Shown here piece after piece: positions 12,061 to 22,349 of a DNA stretch of 64,000 nucleotides (position 1 is the first letter of the stretch; every line of letters starts with the position of its first letter). This DNA comes from Nageia nagi (lineage: Eukaryota; Pinophyta). Position numbers and translations under genes: made by a program. The notes beneath the pieces were generated by a model. That model made no database searches, was not told where the DNA came from, and worked only from the letters and a program-made list of their open reading frames with translations. The stretch is taken from contig JBITNC010000001.1 in the NCBI GenBank assembly GCA_050084985.1, positions 167,958,001-168,022,000 on the forward strand, written 5' to 3'.

Positions 12061-14020
12061 TGCTACACAATAATGTGAAAGTGTTAACCAATCTAAGCAT
12101 GTGGTTAAAAAATTAATCAACTTTACATTTTTTAGATTATACATGTTTAGATTTGTTCAAATAAAATAACCATGCATAATAAATTTGATAAAAGAACATA
12201 CTTAACTTTTTAAACAAACCTCACATGTGCAAAGGTTTATAATATAATACATCATATATATCCAACATTTTTCCATCAATGAGTACCATAGATGTAGAGA
12301 GGGATAAAGTGGAGGCTTGTTTTCTTGTCTAAAATTAGGCCTTCACTTGGATGCCCACAAGGTGGAGTCTAGGTCCTACCAATCCTCAATCAATTCACCT
12401 TGTTCAATAATATACTTTCGTAAGAAGGAATACTAATTATTTTCTAAGGTTGTGATGTATGTTGGATAAGCCAAATTATTATCTTAATTTAGGTTTCAAG
12501 TTATCCTCCTAGATTATCAAGATAATCATTAAATGGACATGCAAACATGTAGTATCACTACACATATGCTTGTCCATCTATATGAAGTTATGTTTAGAAT
12601 AACAAAAGACTTAGGGAAAATTAAGAAGTACATAAATTTCACCATTGGATCATCGGATTGAGTATACCTTGTCCTTATCTCATGGCTCTTCAAAAATGTC
12701 ATGTGAAATATACATGCAAATGTATTCATTTGAGGGGGTGCACTTTCAATGCTTACATTTTAGTAATAATAAAGCAAAGGTGCATAACATAAAGTAAAGT
12801 ATGTAAAATAAATATACATCATCCAATCAATAATTGAAACCTAAGAGTTCAATGGGTTTTTTTACTAACCCCAAGAGGACCTCTTTACACAACTTCCATA
12901 TTTTTGCACAAGATCACCCAAAATTTTTGCATAAATTAAAAAAAGTTCATTTTTAAGTAAAAATTGAGCATAACACCCCCCCTTTTTTACTTAAAATAAA
13001 TTGAATTTCAAAAATTCCTAAAAATCTCATTATTGCAAAAAAAATGCTTTTAGCACACAAAAATTCCCTTATGTTAACATAAAGAAATATCTCAATTTTC
13101 CAAAAAAAAAATCATCACATGGGAAGGAGTGTTCATCCTCTCCCCAAAAACATGAAACCAATTGAAACACATAGGTCAGAGAGGGAAAAAAAATGCCACA
13201 AGGGCTAGCAGAATAGGCTAGTGACATGAGGGATAAAGGTTTCTCGAGTACAGATGGAGGAATGGTAGTGTGGGCCAATTTACATGGAAAGGGTCTACAA
13301 GAAGCCTATGATGAATCAATGGTGAACCATAATGCTGAGGGTACAAACGAGATGGTGTGCAATGCTGCCATCGACTACCATATGGTAAGAGGTGCTCATT
13401 TGCATTGTAAAAGGGAAGTGTTGGGAAAGGGGAGTGCAAAGCATTTTTTTATTTATTTAACAAATAATGGATGCCTAACCTGTAGCCGCTTGGGGTGTGA
13501 TGGTAGGGGTTTGATGGCCAACAAGAGTTTACTATATATATATATGTGTGTGTGTGTGTATTTTTTTTTTAATTTAAAAAATAACCTTCTTTTATACAAA
13601 ATATACCTATTTTCTAAAAGAATAAAATAATTTGCAAAAATAATTAAAGATAATTTAAAAAAAAATTCAAACTTGAATTTTTTTTTTTACAAATTTGAAC
13701 TACAAACTTCATGATAGATACATGAATAACAATACATTATTGCTATATTTTAAGGAAATTTTTACAAAAAAATTACAATTAACATGAAGGTTAGTGTGTA
13801 ATAAACTATAACAATAATATATTATTTTATTAAGCAAATTGCTTAAACAAGGCAACTAACAAAAAAAATGTTAGTATCAAAAATGAAATAATTCAAAACC
13901 AAAAACCAAGAAGGGAGGAGGTTATACCTTCTCTTGAATTTACCTCACAAGAATGAAGGTGGACCTCCAAATATGAAAAAAGATGTAGCCTCCAAGAATG
14001 TTGAAGAAGAGCCTCCAAGA
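12061..14020 (-). other. Long 5' leader of element A
   Basis: About 2 kb between PBS and gag, far longer than in typical copia elements. It holds T-rich tracts, a TA/CA dinucleotide repeat at about 13530-13562 and a GC-richer block at about 13090-13530. Parts next to the PBS (13900-14020) and next to gag (about 12830-12860, 'cctaagagttcaatgggttt') match the leader of element D. Short open frames inside, such as 13226-13630, have no motif and no counterpart in D, so I do not call them genes. Confidence 0.6.
13530..13562. repeat. TA/TG microsatellite
   Basis: A run of TA repeats passing into TG repeats. It sits at the edge of the GC-richer leader block, as the TA repeat does in element D (about 37398-37422). 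Confidence 0.9.
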
Positions 14021-14034
14021 TGGCTCTGATACCA
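14021..14034 (-). other. Primer binding site of element A
   Basis: The minus strand reads TGGTATCAGAGCCA, the classic plant copia PBS complementary to the 3' end of initiator-Met tRNA, with no mismatch. It lies 2 nt from the 5' LTR end. Confidence 0.95.
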
Positions 14035-14036
14035 AA

Positions 14037-14544
14037 TGAAGTATTTAATATTAAAATACTAAAAACCTAAAAACTTAATCTACCAAGATCACTTGAAAGC
14101 TCACTCAAAAATCAATAGTCAAAGCATAACAATATCATAAATTGACACAACATATAAAGTGGTTCCTCCAACTAAAATTACATCCACTAACTAAGATCTT
14201 TCTTCATTCACAAAGATAATTCTCTTACAATACCTCTTTCTTTTTCTCTTCACTAATCCTAGAACATAACTTCCCTTAAAGTTTTTGGTGTATGATCACA
14301 ATGAGGGGATCTTCTATTTATAGGGTAGAATACCCCCTTGGATCACCTTTTTAACCACGATACAAAGACATGACATGCTTCACCTTTTTACCCAAGGGGA
14401 ATGCACATGAGATGGAGTGTAAGACAAGTTACATTATCATATTTGCTTAAATACTTAAGGTATCTAAGGATACCTTTAAGTATTGGTGAATTTATAAAGA
14501 GGAACATTATTAAACCTTAAAACAATACATTATACATTCTAACA
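14037..14544 (-). repeat. 5' LTR of copia element A
   Basis: About 508 bp, paired with 6957-7451. In element orientation it begins TGTTAGAATG and ends CA. The TATAAATAG box (complement at 14314-14322) is conserved with the other LTRs of the family and would be the U3 promoter core. Confidence 0.85.
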
Positions 14545-14549
14545 CTCAC

Positions 14550-17239
14550 CCTATCTCCTCTCATCTGGTCTCCCCTCTCCTCGCTCATCTTACCAATACA
14601 CAAAATGCCCATCTCCTTCCAACTCCTTAGCTTGAAAAAATGAAAATATTCAATGTCTACCATTAAGTTCCCTCATGTGCCCTTTTTTATTTTTATTTTT
14701 TTGGTTTCACTAAAGGGCATTTTTTTGCCACCTCATCTAGTTCTTTTGGGGCAAGGAAAATTTGCACCATAAAAATTGCCATTAAAATTAAAAAATGGAG
14801 TGATTAAAAACCATCACAAAAAAATCACCTCAAATTACTCACCCCCAAAGCCCATTTTTGGTCTGGTGTCTTCATACATCATTCATCCCAATGATACATC
14901 ATTTCCAATCATCTTTCATCTACCCACTCTATTTTTTCTTCATCTATCATTGTCATAATTATATTACCTTTATATTTGTACCCTTCCTATTGCATTTTTT
15001 TTTTTGTGCTCCCACATTCATCATAATTGATGTCTAAGTTCTCCACCTCACTTTATGGATTCCTCACACTTCCATGCTCTTTTGATTGATTTGTAAGATA
15101 ATATTTTTCATCATGTAATTTGCACATCATTATTTTGATTATCTTTCATTGCCTTTGAGTCTCTTCTGCAACAACAACTCACATTCCTTTAACTTTATCA
15201 TAATAGTCATTTTGGTATTCACATTATTTATCACATAACTTATAATGATCATCTTCACTTTTACATCCATTTTCTCAATTGACCCAATTCGACATGATGA
15301 CTCATGTTGTACACTATGTTTAATACATATCTTTTGAAGCTTATGCAATACATTTTCCCAATAGCTTTACATCCTCATGGGCATTTCAAATCATCAACAA
15401 TAGCTGGGCAATTGGGCAATACGACTTATAATGGCATAACACTTACTCCTAACTTTCTTCATGTCACACACATCAAATTATCTACCACAAATTTTCAATT
15501 TTGTAATTTTTTTTCCACTCACATACCATATGATATTGGATGAACTTGCTACGCTAGAAACTAATGCCTTCAAGTTTAGCACTAGCTCTTCTCGTTCTAG
15601 GAATCTTTTGCTAAATCAAGAGTTAGGAATGCCATAAATGCTACCCACCTGGGCTTGTGAGTGGGAATCTTTCTTATTAATATAAATTTGAGTTTTCTTA
15701 TCATATTTATCTTTGTTTACAAATTCATGATCATACGCATGAGATTATGCCTTCCTCTTCATCTCTATCGATAGGTTTATAATTAATTCCCACCCTCCAC
15801 TCTCCATTTCACATATATACATTCACGTACATATCAAATTTTATACTCATCGCCTACATCACATCCATCAATTGTGTGAACCCATTGTGAGTTCCAAATA
15901 TTTTACCCATTTTTATCCCACATGTTAATTCTCTCCACATACATCCTCATGGGTACTTCTCATTTTCATGCTTCTCCCATCGACCTTCAAGGATACATTC
16001 TTCATCGAGGTATTCATCTACATTTAGTTCATTAAACTTTATTTCTATGGGAACAAATATGTACAAACATCTTGTGACTAGACACTCTCCTTGTATATGT
16101 TATCATTAGGTGATTTGCATAATCAATCACATTGACTTAATGCCATGCATGTCCCTGTGTTCATTCATCTCATTTCTTAACCAAATTGGACCTAGAAGAT
16201 CATACTCTATTATCCATGTAATTCCTGGCTCCTTTATATTCTCTAATATGTTGGTCCAATGGCATTTCATACACATGAATATTTCCACCACTTCACCATG
16301 GCATATACTCTTTGGCAACATAATCTCCACTAGGCATCCATGTACTAATTCCAACTTACCAATGACCATAATCATTGGAAATTCTACCTACTATTCTTCA
16401 TCATCTATCATTTTTCATAGATAATCTACATCACATTATTTAATGTTCCAAGCACATCCATTTTCGAGGTAAAGGATTTATACTCAATCTTTTTTGATAG
16501 TTAAGTTACCACAATTGTATGATTTTATCTTTTAAATCATATTGTTATCCACTTAGGCATGATTAATGGACTTCTCATTTTCCCAAGTTCATAGTATTAA
16601 TACATCCATTTTATTTCCTCATTTTTCCAAACATGTTTAAAAAAAATGATTTATACCACATGCACTATATTTTGCACCATGTATCCTTTTTCTTAGACTT
16701 ATGTCATTTCTAGAGTGAATTGGATGTTCTTCCACTATGAGTCATACATTGTCTAATCATAATTGCATAAGCTTCCTTAGTGTAACAATATCCAAATTCA
16801 CCCCCATTGTCTTTTTGTTGTTCTATCCACTTATGATTTTATTGCACATGCCTCATGTTCCATATCATTCTTTCATTTTTATACCACTCCATGATTTTTT
16901 ATGATGAGCTTTTTTAACTCTCTAGTGGAAATCAAGCACTTATATGAGAAAGCCACTAAAGATTTTCATCCATCATTTTCTTGACAATTTCTTTTAACAT
17001 AGAATTTCTTCATTGATCATGTATTTTCTAGCATTGATCCCATTTAGCCTTCTTGTATATGTGTACAAACATATAAACATAAAATAACATAACACAAAAT
17101 AAAACCACAAAGATGTATACTTTTTGCTTCCACTATTCATGCTAACCTATAGTCCTTTTATCCCACATATGTCCTCTTCTTTATCCAAAATTCCTTTTAT
17201 TACATCCACTTCATTCTTCTAGTGACTTGGGTGATTTTT
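14550..17239. other. AT-rich interval, no recognised gene
   Basis: About 2.7 kb of AT- and pyrimidine-rich sequence. The open frames (such as 15304-15543 and 16110-16424) lack recognisable motifs and have low-complexity composition. A slightly GC-richer stretch near 15545-15670 could be an edge of an unknown repeat. I cannot assign it. Confidence 0.5.
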
Positions 17240-17880
17240 AACTAAGGATCCTACTATATACCCCAAAATAATGCATAAGTGATACATCAATGCACTATTT
17301 GTCTACATTATATTATTGAAGCATATATAAGAAATATGGATTCAAACTAATAATAATAAACAATGTGCCTTCATCGTAGTTGCATAAACATGAAGTAAAA
17401 AAGATTGTTCATCAATCACCATCATGCATTCCAAATATGCACATCACCAATGGCCTAAAGGTGCCATGCCATTGGCTACATGGATTAATCAAATTTGCAA
17501 ATGAAATCAAAGATATACGAAAGTGATATGAAGGGTTTAATAGATCTATGCAAAGGTGGTGTTACAAAATACCGTTGTTAGTAGGATAGAGTGATATTGT
17601 ATTTTTGGAATCTCTCTAGGATCTCTAATTCCCTCACATGCCCCCTCTTGCATTACCTTTGATGTATCTTTATAGCAACATCCTAGTCTTCTTTGATTCT
17701 TGATATCATTGCATGTTACATGGTTTAAGGTGTCTTTCTTGATATTTGACAACATTTACATAGTACAATGGTCCATTACATTTATTACATTACCTTGGGT
17801 ATATTTTTAACCCCTTTTGCAATAAATATCATTGATTCTTTAAAATGAATTATTTAATAAATAATGATTCATTGACTAGT
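17240..17880 (-). repeat. Gypsy-type LTR (copy 1 of a pair)
   Basis: About 640 bp, clearly homologous in the same orientation to 63277-63915 (shared: 'gcatataaggaatatg'-like start, 'gatatgaagggttta', 'ggtccattacatt', 'ccttgggtatattt'). In copy 2 the element-orientation start is TGTAGACACC. Here that first stretch is missing, and the LTR runs straight into RT coding sequence at about 17880. Confidence 0.75.
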
Positions 17881-19745
17881 ATTTGATTATAACCAAAAAA
17901 ACCATCCATGAAAGATAATGTATCATGATCGGATATGCTATCCATGATCATATCAATATTAGGCAATTTGAAGTCATCTTTAGGACAAGCATTATTAATA
18001 TCCTAAAAATATGTGAAAACCCTTATTTTGTCGATTGGCTTTGTGCCAAGAACAATGTTAGCCATCCATTCAGAATAATCAATTAGCCTAATAAAACCAA
18101 TATTTAAATATTTCTATATTTCTTGCTTGATTACCATAGCTTTTTAAGGATGCATTTTTCATGGCTTTTGCTTGACTTGATTAACCCCCTTTTTAACTGG
18201 TAGATTATGCATAACAAATGAAGGATCTAAACCAAGCATATCATTGTAAGATCAAGAAAATTTTTTTTGATGTTCAATGAATTTATTTTTGTACCTTTTA
18301 TGTTGTGATGTAGGAAGGGTTGCTCCAATTTGAATCAATCTTTACTCATCGGTAGTTCCAATGTTGACATTCACCAATTCTTCTTTGGAAAGTAAGCTCA
18401 TCATTCTTTTGCAGTAGAGAAGGCAATTCCTCTAATCCTTGTATGTCATATGTAAAATCATCCTCTAGCTGAAATTGAAACACTTCATTGAAATTCACTT
18501 CTTGACCAAAATAAGCATATTCATTGAGAATGTAACTAACTTGCCTCTTTTCATTAGACTTAGGCAATTCTAAATGTGCCCCCAAGTATTCTAAAATATC
18601 ATCATCAGTACTAAAGTAGTTAAATTATAAAGAAATAGCATCATCAATCCATAAATCTCTATCAATATCATCAGATAATTCAATCAAATTGCATTCCTTT
18701 ACAAACTTAATAGATCCCAATGCTTGCTTGGTATTATTATCACTTCTCAATCCATTTTAAGTCAATTATACTTTTGAATTATCAAGAAATGAAGGAAACC
18801 CTTTGTAAGATTTTCCTAATCCTCCCCCATTGTACTTTCAATTTTCAATCATATATTTATGAACAAAAGGAGATGGAAAGCGTTTATCTATTCATTATCC
18901 ATTTGCACTTCCATTTATTTGTCAAGACTAGGTAATACAATTGTGATAGAGCAAGATCCTTCCCCATATCCATTATTTTCATGCCCCTAAGTTCCTTCTA
19001 TCAAGAAAGCATGCTACTAACAACCTTCCATAGATAGAATTTTGGGATGTACCAAATATTTAACAGACATAAATAAATCCACATTCTTAATTCTGTATGT
19101 ACCCATTCTTATTTTTGTAATCTGAATATACTTTTTAATGTTTTCCCTTAGTGCACTTTATTCCAAGGGCTCAATCGCATATCTAGGATAAGTCATTGTA
19201 AACTCCTCAAAATTTGCTACATTAAAAAAAAAATATGGCTCTGGATCACCAAGCATTATATGTACTTTAGCCTGGAATTCAAACTTTAATTTGCCATGTA
19301 TTGTAGATGGGACTGCATCAATATCATGAAGCTAAGATCTTCCCAATAATAAATTATATGACAACTTGGAATTAACAACCTAAAATTTAGTTGTAATTGT
19401 ACTTACTCCTATAGTTACCATGATTGTGGCTATCCAAACTAATTTTTTATATGAGCTATTATATGCCCTAATCATAAAAGTAGCTTCCTCTAATGGAGGG
19501 ATTTCTACACCTTTCTCTTTTAGTTGAATCAAAAACTTATGAGAGCATACATTAATAGCTGATCCATTATCTACCAATATTATTTTTATTTTCCATCCAT
19601 CAATCATAGGTGTGATATATAAAGCTAAACACTCATCAAGAAGTTCTTTATTAAGATTTTTAGATTTGTAAATAGAGATAGCATCATATTTCTTAATTGC
19701 ATTAAGCTTTTTAGAGAACATAGCAATAGACATATTTGTAGGGAC
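17881..19745 (-). pseudogene. Ty3/gypsy protease-RT fragment
   Basis: Minus-strand gypsy pol fragment. The retropepsin is seen at 19640-19380: IILVDNGSAINVC (active-site D-N-G-S form), then YNLLLGRS and IDAVPSTIHGKLKF near 19350-19290, the conserved second half. A linker follows (open stretch 18585-18346). The RT N-terminus at about 18170-17885 reads YLNIGFIRLI, SEWMANIVLGTKPIDKIRV, NNACPKDDFKLPNIDMIMDS and ends at FMDGFFGYNQI. The catalytic YVDD region, RNase H and integrase are absent, because the sequence jumps into an LTR at 17880. The 5' side is cut by the LTR of element B at 19746. Non-functional. Confidence 0.8.
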
Positions 19746-20328
19746 TGATGGAATTGAAGGATTCCATAACCTAAGAACACTTGTAGTACCTTCATTAAAT
19801 ATAGCAATCAATCATTCTAAACTAAGAACTCAAGAAGTATTCTCACATAGTAACACAAAATGTATAGTGGTTCCTCCATCACATGGAGTACTCCACTTCA
19901 GGTCTCCTTTTCACTATACTCTCAAATAATGTACATTCATATTGATCTCAACCATGAATCTCCTTAGCATGAAGCATAGCTTGCATGCTTAAGACCTTAC
20001 TAATTAAGATCTATACTAACAACTTCCCATCTTCATCTTCTTATAAATCTTCACAAAATGAGCTCATTTTATAGGACTCAAAACTAACCTTAGGTAGTTA
20101 ACTAACCTAACCACAATAGGTTAGTTAACCCTAAGTTACAATATAGAACATTTAATTATTAGTGGAGATACTATTGTACCTAATAATATTAATTTAAGTT
20201 GGGTGGAGAATACTATTCCACCCACCATGCGTAAACCTCAGTATCACCTAATAACCAAATTTAGGTGATTATTAATATGCTAAGCATATTAATTACATAA
20301 TGCCCTGCATAACATTATAATTCTAACA
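19746..20328 (-). repeat. 3' LTR of copia element B
   Basis: About 583 bp. It starts (plus side) tgatggaattgaaggattcc, as does the LTR of EF at 54085, and ends ctaaca; in element orientation it runs TGTTAG...CA. It shares the 'gtatagtggttcctcca' segment with all LTRs of the copia family. The matching 5' LTR is not in place; the element is truncated on its 5' side. Confidence 0.75.
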
Positions 20329-20341
20329 CTCCCCCTTAATG
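20329..20341 (-). other. Polypurine tract of element B
   Basis: The minus strand reads ATTAAGGGGGAG directly before the LTR start TGTTAG, the expected position for plus-strand priming. Confidence 0.8.
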
Positions 20342-21129
20342 TTATTTTAGAAATTATTAGAAAAATAATGATTTTACAAAGAGGTTTTACTCATGCTACA
20401 AAGTGTACATATAGCCAAATAAGGCTTTATAATTCTGAAAGAAAGGAGACCTTTTGAGACTTTATATAAATAAGAGAAGGTTGAAGATCTAAATGCCAAA
20501 AGCCAAGAAGTCTCATAGCTGTTGTCACAAGTAACTTGCAATCTCTTAGAGGAAATATACAAACTATAATTAGCTTATAACAAGATCAGTTAGAAGTATT
20601 ATACATTCATATCAACATGAATCGAATCATACTATCCATACACTGATCATAATAAATCATATAAAGATGTTAAGAAATCATAATGCACAACAACAAGGAT
20701 GACATAAATCATCAACTATGATATCTAAAAATATCACATGTGCATATATCAAGACATGTGCACTATCAACCAATTGATATGCATCAAAAATGAAAAAAGT
20801 GATACTTTCATTTATCTTTGCTAATTATCATTATTTCTTTTTGTATTTGTTTCTTGCTATTGTATATGTTTTATAGGAGGGGTGTCATCACAACAATACA
20901 ACCAACCTGACATTTTCTCCCCCTTGATGACAACTTCATCAAACAAATACATGTGTGACAATGGGACATGAATCAGCCAAGAATAAATGCAAACTTAACC
21001 AATATTGACAATAAGATATAAAGGCAAAACAAATATCATAAGGCACAAAATGTCATCTTAATTACCACATTAAGATGCATAAAGCCATAAGGTGCCATAT
21101 AGAAATGTAACTATACCAAGAGTAGCCAA

Positions 21130-21262
21130 GATGTCACATAAAATATACTTAACTTTACCAAGAGTGAGTCAATAAGGCATAATAAATAAGCTTGACTTTA
21201 CCAAAAGTGAGTCAATATGCCATAATAAATAAACTTGACTTTAGCAAGAGTGAGTAAAGATT
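21130..21262. repeat. Tandem repeat, about 45-bp unit (x3)
   Basis: Unit of the type 'aataaacttgactttacc' + 'aagagtgagtcaa.atgccat', about three copies. The same unit recurs in the tail of EF at 50640-50835. Confidence 0.8.
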
Positions 21263-21409
21263 TTATAATTAGAATTCTATCTTAACCATGCTACTATTTA
21301 AAAGGGAAATGATAAAATTGGTAGCATGAATCAATCAAAATAATTCAAATTTCATCAATAATATGTAAATAATCTATTGTCATGGAAGTAGAAAAGAGTG
21401 TGGCTACTA

Positions 21410-21605
21410 GTGCACTATAATTCATCATGAAGATGCTAAGCCAATACTTATAGTCACCAAAAGATACTTGGATTTTATGTTGCACTATAAGTCATCATAG
21501 AGGATGCCAAGCCAATACTTATAGTCAACGAAAGATACTTGGATTTTATGTTGCACTATAAGTCATCACAAAGATGTCAAGCCAAAAACTTATAGTCACC
21601 TGCTG
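21410..21605. repeat. Tandem repeat, about 65-bp unit (x3)
   Basis: Three copies containing 'gcactataagtcatca', 'aagccaatacttatagtcac' and, in the first two, 'gatacttggattttatgtt'. Single remnants occur in element A (7845-7890) and EF (about 51225-51275). Confidence 0.8.
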
Positions 21606-21639
21606 TATATAAAACATGTGTTGATTATCATTACAAAAT

Positions 21640-22125
21640 AGAGCATGCACATATGAGTTCCTCACATATGGATAACTGAACAATGCTAGATTGACCAAAA
21701 AATAGAGTATGCACATACGAGTTCCTCACATATGGATAACTAAATAGTGCCAAAGGACACATAAGAGTTTCTCACATATGGATAACTGAATAGTGCTAGA
21801 TTGACCAAAAAATAGAGTATGCACATATGAGTTCCTCACATATGGATAACTAAATAGTGGTAAAGGAAAAATAAGATTTTTTCACATATGGATAACTAAA
21901 CAGTGCTAGATTGATCAAAAAATAGAGTATGCACATATGGAGTACTGAATAGTGCCAAAGGACACATAAGAGTTCTTCACATATGGATAGCTGAATAGTG
22001 CTAGATTGACCAAAAAATAGAGTATGCACATACAAGTTTCTCACATATGGATAACTGAATAGTGTCAAGGACACATAAGAGTTCCTCACATATGGATAAT
22101 TGAATAGTGCAAGATTGGTCAATGT
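21640..22125. repeat. Tandem repeat, about 110-bp dimeric unit (about 4.5 copies)
   Basis: Each unit carries two diverged half-units built on 'tcacatatggataactgaa', joined by 'tagtgctagattgaccaaaa' and 'aatagagtatgcacatatga'. Copies begin near 21648, 21709, 21819, 21929 and 22024. Element D has about two copies (43690-43935, opposite orientation) and A about one. Confidence 0.85.
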
Positions 22126-22349
22126 GTACAACAAGTTCCTCATGCAAATCAAACTTACCATGAAGGTCTACAATAAAATCAACACTATAAAGCACAAAAT
22201 CCTCCTAGGGGTGAATTTGTCATCACAAATATGAATTCAACACAAGAATTCAAACTACACTCCCCCTTGAGGGCAACTTCACCACCCAACTTTAGAAAGG
22301 GGCTTGATGAATAAAGGATGCATGGGACTTGTGTAGGAAAGTCCATTCC

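Larger units (their letters stand above)
6957..14544 (-). mobile_element. Ty1/copia element A, full length but decayed
   Basis: A complete minus-strand copia element of about 7.6 kb. In element orientation it has a 5' LTR (14037-14544), PBS (14021-14034), a long leader, decayed gag-pol (about 12060 down to 8169), a 3' non-coding tail, and a 3' LTR (6957-7451). The flanks are CTTAC (6952-6956) and CTCAC (14545-14549), a 5-bp target duplication differing by one transition. The LTRs start TGTT(A/G)GAATG. The relatives B, C (solo LTR), D and EF in this window share its LTR, leader and tail sequences. Confidence 0.85.
20342..22290 (-). mobile_element. 3' non-coding tail of copia element B (truncated element)
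   Basis: Sequence between PPT and the end of pol in this family. The part near 22195-22290 ('cctaggggtgaatttgtcatcacaaat', 'cccccttgagggcaacttcacca') matches the tail next to the pol stop in A (8120-8215) and D. Coding sequence is then lost and gypsy-derived sequence begins at about 22300-22350. Three different tandem-repeat blocks fill most of the interval. Confidence 0.7.

Noticed and set aside
13226-13630. 134-residue plus-strand open frame
   Set aside because: It lies antisense in the leader of copia A, runs into a microsatellite and homopolymers, has no motif, and has no counterpart in the leader of D.
14021-14034. tRNA gene fragment
   Set aside because: Only 14 nt matching a tRNA 3' end, exactly at the LTR boundary. 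It is a primer binding site, and no cloverleaf is present.
16110-16424. 104-residue plus-strand open frame
   Set aside because: The overlapping minus-strand frame is equally long; composition is that of the surrounding AT-rich DNA and no domain is visible.
21640-22125. CRISPR-like alternation of repeats and spacers
   Set aside because: The 'spacers' are themselves repeated and the unit is a dimeric eukaryotic tandem repeat inside a retrotransposon tail. Nothing else suggests a prokaryote.
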